A stretch of DNA of 64,000 bases from Micropruina sp. (GTDB lineage Bacteria; Actinomycetota; Actinomycetes; Propionibacteriales; Propionibacteriaceae): the NCBI GenBank assembly GCA_016711205.1, contig JADJTM010000002.1:248001-312000 (forward strand), in the 5' to 3' direction. Below are positions 9,021 to 17,558 of the stretch, in pieces. The notes beneath the pieces were generated by a model. It ran no database searches. It was not told the DNA's origin and saw only the letters and a program-made list of their open reading frames with translations. Made by a program: the position numbers and the translations under genes. Position 1 is the stretch's first letter, and the number at the start of each line of letters is the position of its first letter.

Positions 9021-11531
9021 ATGTCCGCTGCGGTAAGCCTCGATACCGGCATACTCGAGGGCTATCGAGCACGCCTCGGGGCCGGCGCGGTCGACGAGCT
9101 GGTCACCGAATCGGGGCTGCGCGCCGACCAGGCCGCCCTGGGTGCCGCTGTGGACGCGCTGGGCCTGGCCGGCCTGCGGGCGGCTCGGGCCGAGGCCCGC
9201 ACGTTCGCCTCGGACGAGGGCGTCACCTACGGCACCGAACGCAGCGGCAGCCGCAGCTGGGCGATCGATCCGATTCCGGTGCTGCTGGGGGCCGCGGAGT
9301 GGAAGTCACTCGAGAAGGGCCTGCGGCAGCGGGCGACGCTGCTCGACCTGGTGCTCTCGGACCTCTACGGCGAGCGCACCCTGCTGCGGCGCCGGGTGAT
9401 TCCGCCGCAGCTGGTGCTGGCCCACGACGGCTACATTCGCCAGACCGACGGCATCGGTGCTCCCGGACGGCGCCAGCTGGTGGTTGCGGCGGCCGATCTG
9501 GGACGTGACGCGGGCGGCAACTGGACGGTGATCTCGGACCGCACCCAGGCACCGTCCGGGCCGGGGTACGCGATGGCGACCCGTCGGATCATCTCGCGGG
9601 TGATGTCCGGCCTGCACCGCGGCACCCCGCTGGCCCGGCTGCGCGGCTTCTTCCAGACCTTCACCGCCGCGCTGCAGGACGCGTCGCCGTCCGCGACCGA
9701 ACCGCCCCGGGTGGTGCTGCTCACCCCCGGCCCGGGCAGCGAGACCGCCTTCGAGCAGGCCTACCTGGCCACTCTGCTGGGCTTTCCGCTGGTCGAGGCC
9801 GACGACTTGGTGATGCACCGCGGCATGGTGTGGCTGCGGGCCGGCGACCGGCTGGAGCAGGTCGACGTGATCCTGCGCCGGGTGGACGCCGCCTACTCCG
9901 ACCCGCTGGAGCTGCGGGGCGACTCGCAGCTGGGCATTCCGGGCCTGATCGAGGCGGCGCGCAACCGTTCGGTCGCCGTGGTCAACCCGATCGGCGCCGG
10001 CGTGCTCGAGAACCCGGGCCTGGTGCCGCACCTGGCCGCCGCCGCCCGCGCCCTGCTCGGCGAAGACCTGCTGCTGCCGATGCCGGCCACCTGGTGGTGC
10101 GGCGAGGCGTCCGCCCGCTCGCACGTGCTGGCACGCCTCGACCAGCTGGTGATCAAGCCGATCTCGCGGGGCGGCGACCTGCGGCGCTACGGCTGGCAGC
10201 TCACCGCCGGCGAGCGCGCCGACCTGGCCGCGCAGATCGAGGCCGAACCCTGGGCCTGGTGCGGACAGGAGCCGATGCAGCTCTCGACCGCGCCCGTGGT
10301 GACCCGGGACGGGCTGGAGCCGCGCCGGTTCGTGCTGCGCACCTTCGGTGTCGCCCACGACGACGACTACCACTTTCTGCCCGGCGGGCTCGGCCGGGTG
10401 GCGGCGGGGGTGAACGAGTACACCGTCTCGAACTTCAGTGGTGCCCTGGCCAAGGACGTCTGGGTGATCTCGGCAGAGGCCGAAAAGCCCGGTATCGCCC
10501 GCGACCGCAGCCTGCGCCAGCCGCCGATCGACCGCGCGGCCGGCCTGTCACCCCGGGTGGCCGACAACCTGTACTGGATGGGCCGCTACGCCGAACGCGC
10601 CGAGGGCACCGCGCGGCTGCTCAAGGTGGTGGACGACTTCGCCGAAGACAACAGCAGCCGCACCGGCACCCCCGGCGCCCAGGCCACCGAGGTGCTGCTG
10701 GACGCCGTCGCCTGGGTCACCGTGACCGGTTCGATCCGCGCGGGCGAGACGTCCCTGAGCTACCTGCGCCGGGCCGTCCTGGACGCCACCCGCTCCGGCA
10801 CCGTGCAGCACTGCGCCAACCAGGTGACCAACGCCGCCCAGCACGTCCGGGACCTGCTCAGCGTCGACACCTGGTCGGTGCTCGGACGCCTGCAGCAGAC
10901 CCTGGCGAACACCCCGGACGACAAGGATCAGCTGCAGCCACTGCTGGCCGACGTGCTCGAATCGCTGCTGGCGCTGGACGGCATTCTGGCCCAGAGCATG
11001 GTGCGCGACGAGTCGTGGGCGTTCCTCGATGCCGGTTGCCGCATGGAGCGGGCCCAGATGACGCTGTCGTTGCTGGGCCGCACCCTGACCGGCGAACGCG
11101 ATCGCGCGGTGAACGACCTGGTGGTCGAGGGCGTGCTACGGGCCGGAGAGTCGATCATCACGCACCGTCGCCGTGCTGCCGCCGGCACCGGCCCGACCAT
11201 GGCGCTGGAATCGGCCGTCGACCTGCTGCTGCTCGATCGTCAGAACCCGCGTTCGGTGCTCTACCAGGCCGAGCAGCTGGCTTCCGATCTGAGACTGCTG
11301 GGCGACGAGGCGTCCGCCGCCGGGGCACTCGGTGTGGCCCGGCAGATCGCCGAGGCAGACCTGGACGAGTTGCTGCGGCCCGCCGTGCTGGCCGCGACGC
11401 TCGCCTCTCTGGAGCAGGAGTTCCGCCGGCTCTCCAGCGAGCTGGCCGCGCGGCACTTCGTGCGGCAGGCACCGCGGCGCGCGCAGACGTCCGGCTGGGG
11501 CAGCCAATGGCAGGTGACCGGTGGCCGCTGA
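9021..11531 (+). CDS. Circularly permuted ATP-grasp / alpha-E domain fusion
   Basis: An 836-residue fusion. About residues 1-470 match the circularly permuted type 2 ATP-grasp family (KPISRGG, RRFVLRTFGVAHDDDYHFLPGGLGRV), predicted to form peptide or amide bonds using ATP. About 490-810 are the all-helical alpha-E domain, beginning LSPRVADNLYWMGRYAERAE. In many genomes these are two separate neighbouring genes; here they are one protein. ATG at 9021 is preceded by TAAGGT ending six bases upstream, which fits leaderless transcription; AAGGTGG could also serve as ribosome binding site. The 3' end overlaps the next transglutaminase gene by 11 bases. Family and context known; substrate unknown. 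Confidence 0.92.
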   Translation: MSAAVSLDTGILEGYRARLGAGAVDELVTESGLRADQAALGAAVDALGLAGLRAARAEARTFASDEGVTYGTERSGSRSWAIDPIPVLLGAAEWKSLEKGLRQRATLLDLVLSDLYGERTLLRRRVIPPQLVLAHDGYIRQTDGIGAPGRRQLVVAAADLGRDAGGNWTVISDRTQAPSGPGYAMATRRIISRVMSGLHRGTPLARLRGFFQTFTAALQDASPSATEPPRVVLLTPGPGSETAFEQAYLATLLGFPLVEADDLVMHRGMVWLRAGDRLEQVDVILRRVDAAYSDPLELRGDSQLGIPGLIEAARNRSVAVVNPIGAGVLENPGLVPHLAAAARALLGEDLLLPMPATWWCGEASARSHVLARLDQLVIKPISRGGDLRRYGWQLTAGERADLAAQIEAEPWAWCGQEPMQLSTAPVVTRDGLEPRRFVLRTFGVAHDDDYHFLPGGLGRVAAGVNEYTVSNFSGALAKDVWVISAEAEKPGIARDRSLRQPPIDRAAGLSPRVADNLYWMGRYAERAEGTARLLKVVDDFAEDNSSRTGTPGAQATEVLLDAVAWVTVTGSIRAGETSLSYLRRAVLDATRSGTVQHCANQVTNAAQHVRDLLSVDTWSVLGRLQQTLANTPDDKDQLQPLLADVLESLLALDGILAQSMVRDESWAFLDAGCRMERAQMTLSLLGRTLTGERDRAVNDLVVEGVLRAGESIITHRRRAAAGTGPTMALESAVDLLLLDRQNPRSVLYQAEQLASDLRLLGDEASAAGALGVARQIAEADLDELLRPAVLAATLASLEQEFRRLSSELAARHFVRQAPRRAQTSGWGSQWQVTGGR

Positions 11532-12450
11532 CACCCCTGTGGACCACTACGCGCCCCGCCGATACCGGGTGCGGCATTCGACCATCTACACCTACGACGA
11601 CGACGTCGAGGCCTGCTACGAGCGCGGCTTTCTGCGACCGCTGGAGACCTGGTCGCAGCAGGTGGTGGCCAACGAGGTGACGGTCTCGCCCGAAGCCGAC
11701 GTGATCACCCACCACGTCGACCACTTCGGCAACCACAGCTACTACGTCGAGATCCGCAGCCCGCACCGCGAACTGGTGGTCGGCAAGACCGCCTTCGTCG
11801 ACGTGGCCTGGCCACGGCCGGTGCTCGACTCGCTGAACGACGTCACGGTGGCCCAGGCGGCCGCACTGGTCGAGCAGGAGGCCGACCCGCTGGAGTACGC
11901 GGAGTTTCTGCTGCCGTCCGATCTGGTCGAGCTGGGGCCGGAGGTGCTGGCATACGCACGCTCGATCCTGCCGCCGGAGCGTCCGCTGGGGGACGCCCTG
12001 GTGGGGCTGTACTCGACCATCTACCGCGACTTCAAGTACGAACTGGGCGCCACCTCGGTGCGCACCATGCTGCCGGAACTGCTGCAGTTGCGCAGGGGCG
12101 TCTGCCAGGATTTCGCCCATCTGGCGGTCGGCTGCCTACGGTCGGTCGGGCTGCCGGCCCGCTACGTGTCGGGCTACGTCGAGACCTCTCCCCCGCCCGG
12201 ACAACCCAAACTGGAGGGTTCGGACGCCTCGCACGCCTGGACCTCGGTGCTGGTGCCCGGTGGCGAGTGGATCGACCTCGACCCCACCAACGACCACTTC
12301 GCCGACTCGCGCTACATCGTCACCGCCTGGGGCCGTGACTTCCGCGACGTGTCGCCCTTGAAGGGCGTGGTGTACACGGAGGCGAAGAAGTCGACCCTCG
12401 AGGTGAAGGTCGACGTGTTCCGGGTGAACGCGGACGGCTCACTGAGCTGA
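11521..12450 (+). CDS. Transglutaminase family protein
   Basis: 309-residue transglutaminase-like cysteine enzyme, the third gene of the operon. It has the N-terminal transglutaminase-associated beta domain (RVRHSTIYTYDDDV) and the catalytic core, with Cys in RRGVCQDFAHL, His in ASHAWTSVLVPG and Asp in WIDLDPTND. Such proteins accompany CP-ATP-grasp/alpha-E genes and are thought to hydrolyse or transfer peptide-like products. The GTG start overlaps the preceding stop by 11 bases, so coupled translation is likely. A strong hairpin follows the stop, ending the operon. Confidence 0.92.
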   Translation: MAADTPVDHYAPRRYRVRHSTIYTYDDDVEACYERGFLRPLETWSQQVVANEVTVSPEADVITHHVDHFGNHSYYVEIRSPHRELVVGKTAFVDVAWPRPVLDSLNDVTVAQAAALVEQEADPLEYAEFLLPSDLVELGPEVLAYARSILPPERPLGDALVGLYSTIYRDFKYELGATSVRTMLPELLQLRRGVCQDFAHLAVGCLRSVGLPARYVSGYVETSPPPGQPKLEGSDASHAWTSVLVPGGEWIDLDPTNDHFADSRYIVTAWGRDFRDVSPLKGVVYTEAKKSTLEVKVDVFRVNADGSLS

Positions 12451-12460
12451 CCGCGCCCCA

Positions 12461-12488
12461 CCCCGCCCGATGACGTGAGCGGGCGGGG
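12461..12488 (+). terminator. GC-rich hairpin after transglutaminase operon
   Basis: CCCCGCCCG and CGGGCGGGG form a perfect 9-bp stem with a 10-base loop, starting 10 bases after the stop at 12450. No U-tract follows, as is common in GC-rich actinobacteria. Confidence 0.65.
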
Positions 12489-12589
12489 CCGCCGGTTCGG
12501 GGCGCCGCTGCCGCTTTGCAGACCGGCAGCCATGCTCTTACCCGGCACTCATCACCGCGATCCCGAGCGCAACCCACTACGGTCGGTGC

Positions 12590-13513
12590 ATGGCGAGCCC
12601 CTCGGTCGACATCCAGGTCGGCGAACGCACAGTGCGGGTGACCAACCCCGATCGCACCTACTTTCCCGAAACCGGCTGGACCAAGCGCGACCTGGTCGAC
12701 TACTACCTGTCGGTCGGGCCGGGCATCGTCCGGGCATTGCGCGAGCGGCCCTGCATGCTGCATCGCTTTCCGGACGGCCTGGCGGGGGCCAAGGTGCACC
12801 AGAAACGGCTGCCGGGCGGTGCGCCCGACTGGGTGCAGACCGTCGAACTCTGGTTCCCCCGCTACGGGCGCACCGCTGACGAACTGTGCGTCACCGAACT
12901 CGCCCAGGTGATCTGGGCGGTGCAGATGTCGACGGTCGAGTTTCATCCTTGGAACAGCCGGCGCGGCCACGTCGAGCAGCCGGACGAATGGCGCATTGAC
13001 CTCGACCCGATGCCCGAGTGCGGCTTCGACACGGTGCGCCCGGTGGCCCATCTCGCGCACCAGGTGCTCACCGAGCTGGGCATCACCGGCTACCCCAAAA
13101 CGTCCGGTGGCAAGGGGTTTCACGTCTACGTCCGAATCGTGCCCGAGTGGGGCTTCCACGAGGTGCGGCGGGCCGCGCTGGCCTTCGCCCGCGAGTTGGA
13201 GCGGCGCTGCCACGAGGCGACCACGATCTGGTGGCGCAAGGACCGTGACCCCAAGAAGGTGTTCGTCGACTTCAACCAGAACGCCCGCGACCACACCATC
13301 GCCTGCGCCTACTCGGTGCGCGGCACCCCCACAGGCACCGTCTCGACGCCCGTGCTGTGGGACGAGCTGGACGACCTCGACCCGCGCGACTTCACCATGG
13401 CGTCCGTGCCGGCCCGGTTCGCCGCCCTGGGCGACCTGCACGACACGATCGATGAGGAGTCGTTCCGGCTCGACACCCTGCTGGAGTGGGCCGACCGCGA
13501 CGGCCTGGACTGA
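12590..13513 (+). CDS. LigD-type DNA polymerase/primase domain protein
   Basis: Stand-alone 307-residue polymerase domain of the archaeo-eukaryotic primase superfamily, as found in bacterial DNA ligase D (end-joining repair). The metal-binding DLD motif is at residues 137-139 (RIDLDPMP). The SGGKGFHVYV nucleotide-binding segment and the later FVDFNQNARDHTIACAYSVR segment are intact. There is no ligase or nuclease domain and no Ku gene nearby, so it is a separate polymerase as in mycobacteria. ATG at 12590 has TACGGT ending exactly six bases upstream and no Shine-Dalgarno sequence, hence probably leaderless. The PIG-L gene converges from the other side. Confidence 0.9.
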   Translation: MASPSVDIQVGERTVRVTNPDRTYFPETGWTKRDLVDYYLSVGPGIVRALRERPCMLHRFPDGLAGAKVHQKRLPGGAPDWVQTVELWFPRYGRTADELCVTELAQVIWAVQMSTVEFHPWNSRRGHVEQPDEWRIDLDPMPECGFDTVRPVAHLAHQVLTELGITGYPKTSGGKGFHVYVRIVPEWGFHEVRRAALAFARELERRCHEATTIWWRKDRDPKKVFVDFNQNARDHTIACAYSVRGTPTGTVSTPVLWDELDDLDPRDFTMASVPARFAALGDLHDTIDEESFRLDTLLEWADRDGLD

Positions 13514-13525
13514 CCGCCTTTCGAG

Positions 13526-14278
13526 CTACTCGGCCCCGGCCGGACGTCCCCGCAGGTCGAAGCCCTTGAACAGCACCGCGTGCTCGATACCCATCGCCTT
13601 GCCGCCGCCGGCCAGGATCTCGGGAATGAAGGCGCTCGGAGCCGGGTGCCCGGGAATCGCCGCCAGGTACTCCTGATGGCACTCCAGGGATTTCACCGCC
13701 CGCTCAAGCGATGCCGCCGAAACCGGCACACCGTGCGTCGGCTGCGGATGGCCGTTCACCAGCAGCCACCGGGTGCCCCACTTGGGCAGCCCTTCGGCCT
13801 TGGCCAGCTCGGTGTGCACCCAGGTGTTGTCGGCGTCCCGGATGGCGTCGACGCTCACCAGCCCAGCCACCCGGTGGTCGGCCATGTTGAGGCCCCAGGG
13901 CGCCTCGATGTCCCACGCCCCGGTCACCACGGCGTCGGGCTTGAACTGCCTGATCACCCGGGCCACGTCGCGACGCAACTCCAAGGTGTGCTCGAGCATG
14001 CCGTCGGGATGGTCGAGCATCACCAGGTTGCTGACGCCCACCTGCTCGCACGCGCGTTCCTGCTCGCCGCGGCGGATCCGGGCGCACTCCAGCGGCGGAA
14101 TCTGCATGCCCGCCTCACCCTTGGTCAGTAACAGGTAGGCGACCTCGACCCCACGGTCCGTCCACTCAGCGACGGCGGCGGAGCTGCCGTACTCCATGTC
14201 GTCTGGATGCGCGACGACGCACAACACCCGCTTGAAGTCCTCGTCGGGTAGCTTCTCGATGCTCGGGGTTTCGCTCAT
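13526..14278 (-). CDS. PIG-L family deacetylase
   Basis: 250-residue zinc-dependent LmbE/PIG-L-type N-acetylglucosaminyl deacetylase fold. The signature AHPDD is at residues 23-27 (VVAHPDDMEYGSS) and the second histidine region is MADHRVAG. Actinobacterial members include MshB and Mca of mycothiol metabolism, but this one lacks features that would let me assign it to either; it may act on a sugar or small-molecule amide. The start ATG (14276-14278) has TAGGTT ending six bases upstream and no ribosome binding site, fitting leaderless transcription. The 209 bases to its right hold no gene I can support. Confidence 0.85.
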   Translation of the reverse strand: MSETPSIEKLPDEDFKRVLCVVAHPDDMEYGSSAAVAEWTDRGVEVAYLLLTKGEAGMQIPPLECARIRRGEQERACEQVGVSNLVMLDHPDGMLEHTLELRRDVARVIRQFKPDAVVTGAWDIEAPWGLNMADHRVAGLVSVDAIRDADNTWVHTELAKAEGLPKWGTRWLLVNGHPQPTHGVPVSAASLERAVKSLECHQEYLAAIPGHPAPSAFIPEILAGGGKAMGIEHAVLFKGFDLRGRPAGAE

Positions 14279-14487
14279 TGCGACAACCTAACCAACCCGG
14301 CAGCGCGGGTCGAGGGCGTCGGGCTCAGCCCGGATCCACCGATGGGCGCCGTTGCGAGCGGCACCAGACGGGTGGGCTGGGCAGCCGGTCCGCGCGAGGG
14401 CATACCGGGTCGTCTGTTGAGCGTGGCCGGCGCAGCCAGGACGCCCGGATGGGGCCGCGCAGTAGGCGCAAATCGGTGGATCCGGGC

Positions 14488-16371
14488 CTAGAGTGCGCCC
14501 AACGCTTTCGCCACCGTGATGCCGGACGCTGCCGCCCACGCCTGCGGACGGCACGAGGCCGGGTACGGCACCGGCGGAAAGACCGCGTCGGACGCCTGCC
14601 CGCCGAACAGCTCGGGCAGCCGGTGATCGAAGCCCTCGGCCGCCCGCAGCAGACCCTCGGCCAGCCGCGTGGCCTCGGCGTCGAAACCCGCCCGCATCAT
14701 GCCGTCGATGATCATCGCGGTGTCGTGGGTCCACACCGAGCCGACGTGGTACCGGGTCGGCCAATACGCCGCGTTCGTCGTCGACATGGTGCGAATGCCG
14801 TAGCCGGAGAACATGTCGGGGCTCATCAACCGGTCGACCACCAGCCGCTCCTCGGCCGGCTCCAGCAGCCCGGTGCCGAGCAGGTGCCCCATGTTGGACG
14901 CCACCCCGGTCACGGCCCGCTTGTCGCGATCCAGCGCCAGCGCGGGGTAGTCGCCGCGCTCGTCCGAAACCCAGAACCGGTCGCGGAACCGTGCCTTCAG
15001 GGCGGCCGCCCAGGCCCGCCACGGTGCCGCCTGGGCTCGCTCGGCCGGCGTTCGTCCGAAGCGCTCCAGCAGGTCGGCGCCGGCCCGGGCGGCGGCGTGG
15101 CAGTAGCCCTGCACCTCGACCAGCGCGATCGGGCCGTCGGCGACGCGGCCGTCCGCGAACCGGATCGAATCGCCCGAATCCTTCCAGCCCTGGTTCGCCA
15201 GGCCGTGCCCGGAGGTGTCGTGGTACTCGGCGAACCCGTCGCCGTCCGGGTCGGAGTGGTCGCGCAGCCAGCTCAACGCCCCGAGCAGCGCGTCGAACAG
15301 ACCCTGCTGCACCGGGTCGATCCCGGATTCGACCCCGTCGGCCAACAGCAACACCCACAGCGCGGTCGCGTCCACGGTGCCGTAGTACTGCGGCGGCAGC
15401 ACGGTGCCCTGCAACAGGTCGAGCGCCTCGGCCCGTACCTCGTGCAGCATCTTGCCGGGCTGCTCGGCCCGGTCGATGTCGACGACGCGGCCCTGCCGGG
15501 CGGCGAGCGTGCGCAGGGTGGCGAGTGCCATCGAGGAGTCGATCGGCAGCGCGAGCCGGGCGGCGATCAGCGAGTCACGACCGAACAGGGTGAGAAACCA
15601 GGGCGCGCCCGCCGCGTAGAAGGTGCGGCCGGGGTCGTCACGCTCGCACAGCCGCAAGGCGTTCAGGTCGGCTACCGAACGCGACACCAGCCGGCTCAAC
15701 GATGCGGACGCTCCGCGCAACGCCGGCGCCGAAATCGGCGCCGCGACGCTGCCCACGAACGGCAGCTTCTCATCGACCGCCGTCACACCCCAGTCCAGCG
15801 CGAGCGAGCCGTACCTGGGTACGGTGCCCGTCCAGCTGAACTCGATCGCATCGCCGAGCTTCACCTCGGCACCCGGCGCGCGCACCGTGGCGGACGTGCC
15901 CGCGCCCCAGCTCCAGGTGGCGCCCTCGCGCAGCGGCTCACCGGTCTGCGCGGCGCCGGCCTTGATCAGGTTGATCGGCGTCGCGTCCGGCACCAGGCGC
16001 AGGGTGAGCCGCAGCTCCAGCGGCACCGGCAGGGACGTCGCCACCACGATCCGCTCGTCGAACCCGGACGAATGCGGCGTGCGCGTGCGGGTGAGGGAAC
16101 CGACCGGATCCTCGGAGCTGTCGTGCAGCCGCGCCACCGCGTGGAAAGTCACCGCACCGTCGACGCCGGACGAGGTCGACCCGTGCACCCACTGGATCGG
16201 ACCGTCCGGACCCTCCAGCCGCATGCTGAGTTCACGCAGCACGCGATGGTCGCCCAGGTAGGCCCCCTGGGCACCCACGCCGTCAATCTCGCCATCAGGC
16301 CTGGCCCAGATCTGCACCGGCGCGCAGAGTGCCACGGTCAGGTCGTGCACGAACGGCTGCTGAAAAGACAT
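14488..16371 (-). CDS. Glycogen debranching enzyme-like glycoside hydrolase
   Basis: 627-residue protein with an N-terminal beta-rich glycogen-debranching domain (about 1-210) and a C-terminal (alpha/alpha)6 amylo-1,6-glucosidase-type barrel. Readable barrel segments are WFLTLFGRDSLIA (GRDS near 264), GLANQGWKDSGDSI and YHVGSVWTHDTAMI, which line the active site in this family. No secretion signal is seen, so it probably works on imported oligosaccharides. The ATG at 16371 is preferred over the one at 16419 because AGGGAG lies seven bases upstream of it. It is divergent from a LacI gene with paired operators between them and sits next to a sugar ABC transporter. Confidence 0.85.
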   Translation of the reverse strand: MSFQQPFVHDLTVALCAPVQIWARPDGEIDGVGAQGAYLGDHRVLRELSMRLEGPDGPIQWVHGSTSSGVDGAVTFHAVARLHDSSEDPVGSLTRTRTPHSSGFDERIVVATSLPVPLELRLTLRLVPDATPINLIKAGAAQTGEPLREGATWSWGAGTSATVRAPGAEVKLGDAIEFSWTGTVPRYGSLALDWGVTAVDEKLPFVGSVAAPISAPALRGASASLSRLVSRSVADLNALRLCERDDPGRTFYAAGAPWFLTLFGRDSLIAARLALPIDSSMALATLRTLAARQGRVVDIDRAEQPGKMLHEVRAEALDLLQGTVLPPQYYGTVDATALWVLLLADGVESGIDPVQQGLFDALLGALSWLRDHSDPDGDGFAEYHDTSGHGLANQGWKDSGDSIRFADGRVADGPIALVEVQGYCHAAARAGADLLERFGRTPAERAQAAPWRAWAAALKARFRDRFWVSDERGDYPALALDRDKRAVTGVASNMGHLLGTGLLEPAEERLVVDRLMSPDMFSGYGIRTMSTTNAAYWPTRYHVGSVWTHDTAMIIDGMMRAGFDAEATRLAEGLLRAAEGFDHRLPELFGGQASDAVFPPVPYPASCRPQAWAAASGITVAKALGAL

Positions 16372-16451
16372 TGAGAACTCTCCCTGATGCCGGTTCACCG
16401 CCCCCTGAGGGGTTGACATCGGAGCGGCGCGCTCTCAAGATAGCAGCATCA

Positions 16452-16497
16452 TTTGATCGTTCAAAAGGTCTCGCACCGCTGACTTTGAACGATCAAA
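16452..16497. promoter_or_regulatory. Paired LacI-type operators in divergent promoter
   Basis: TTTGATCGTTCAAA at 16452-16465 and its exact reverse complement at 16484-16497 lie between the glycosidase and LacI genes. Each is a 14-bp near-palindrome with the central CpG typical of LacI-family operators. The copies are 32 bases apart, about three helical turns, so they would face the same side of the DNA. Confidence 0.8.
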
Positions 16498-16515
16498 TCG
16501 CGCAAAGGAGGGGCG

Positions 16516-17526
16516 ATGACGTCTGCAGCCACGGCCAAGCCGACGCTGGTCAGCCTGGCCCGCGAGCTGGGAGTTTCACGCCAAACGGTGAGCAACGCCC
16601 TCAACGCCCCGCACGTCGTCGCGCCAGAAACCCGCGAGCGCGTGCTGGCCGCGATCACCGCGTCCGGGTACCGTCCGTCCGCGGTCGGCCGGGCCCTACG
16701 CACGCGCCGATCGATGAACCTGGCCTACCGGCTGTACCCGGCGGTCGACGGCATCAACGGTGCCGTGATGGACCGCTTTCTGCACCACCTTGTCGTGCAG
16801 GCCCAGCGGCACGGGTACCGGGTCACGCTGTTCGACACTCCGAGCTACCCCGCCGAGATCGACGCGCTGGTGGAACAGCACCAAGCGGGACTTATCGACG
16901 CCTGCGTGCTGACCGACACCCACAGCGGCGATCCCCGGCCGCGACGCCTGACCCGGGCCGGCCTGCCCGTCGTCGCGTTCGGACGGCCCTGGGGTGATCT
17001 GGAATCACCGCACGCCTGGCTCGACATCGACGGGGGCGCCGGCTGCGAAGAGGCAGTGGCACACCTGCGGGCTCAGGGCCACACCCGGATCGGCTTTCTG
17101 GGCTGGCCGGAGGGTTCCGGCGCCGGGGACGACCGGTGCTCGGGCTGGGCGCGAGGCATGGCGGGTCTCGACGTCGCCGGATTGCGGGTGCACGCCGAGG
17201 ACGGTGTGCGCCAAGGCGTCGAGGCGACCGCCGCGCTCCTCACCGCCGGGGCCACCGCCGTCGTCTGCGTGAGCGATTCGCTCGCCCTGGGTGCGGCCTC
17301 GCGCTTTCGATCGGCCGGACGTTCCGCGGCCGACGTCATCGGCTTCGACGACACCCCCGTGGCCGCAGCGTTGGGTCTGTCCAGCATCGCCCAACCCGTC
17401 GAGCAGGCCGCTGCGACCCTCATCACGATGACGCTCGCCGTGCTGCGCGGCGAGCGCCTGAGCGCCCCCCACAGCCTACTGCCCGCACACCTGGTATTGC
17501 GCGGGCACCAACCGCTCCAGCCCTGA
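16516..17526 (+). CDS. LacI family transcriptional regulator
   Basis: 336-residue repressor with an N-terminal LacI helix-turn-helix (about residues 10-30, LVSLARELGVSRQTVSNALN), hinge helix and periplasmic-binding-protein-like effector domain. AGGAGG lies just upstream of ATG 16516. It begins 18 bases after the paired operators and is followed by the sugar transporter genes, so autoregulation and control of the divergent glycosidase plus the transporter are likely. The effector is probably a glucoside or maltodextrin-like sugar; this is inferred from neighbours only. Confidence 0.92.
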   Translation: MTSAATAKPTLVSLARELGVSRQTVSNALNAPHVVAPETRERVLAAITASGYRPSAVGRALRTRRSMNLAYRLYPAVDGINGAVMDRFLHHLVVQAQRHGYRVTLFDTPSYPAEIDALVEQHQAGLIDACVLTDTHSGDPRPRRLTRAGLPVVAFGRPWGDLESPHAWLDIDGGAGCEEAVAHLRAQGHTRIGFLGWPEGSGAGDDRCSGWARGMAGLDVAGLRVHAEDGVRQGVEATAALLTAGATAVVCVSDSLALGAASRFRSAGRSAADVIGFDDTPVAAALGLSSIAQPVEQAAATLITMTLAVLRGERLSAPHSLLPAHLVLRGHQPLQP

Positions 17527-17558
17527 CCAACCACAACCCCACCCGAAGGGAACCCCTC

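Noticed and set aside
5570..9052. A 1,160-codon open frame on the minus strand opposite the transglutaminase-DUF2126 gene
   Set aside because: The plus-strand protein has catalytic motifs throughout. The minus-strand product is Gly/Arg/Gln/Val-rich without any domain, the usual mirror frame of GC-rich coding DNA.
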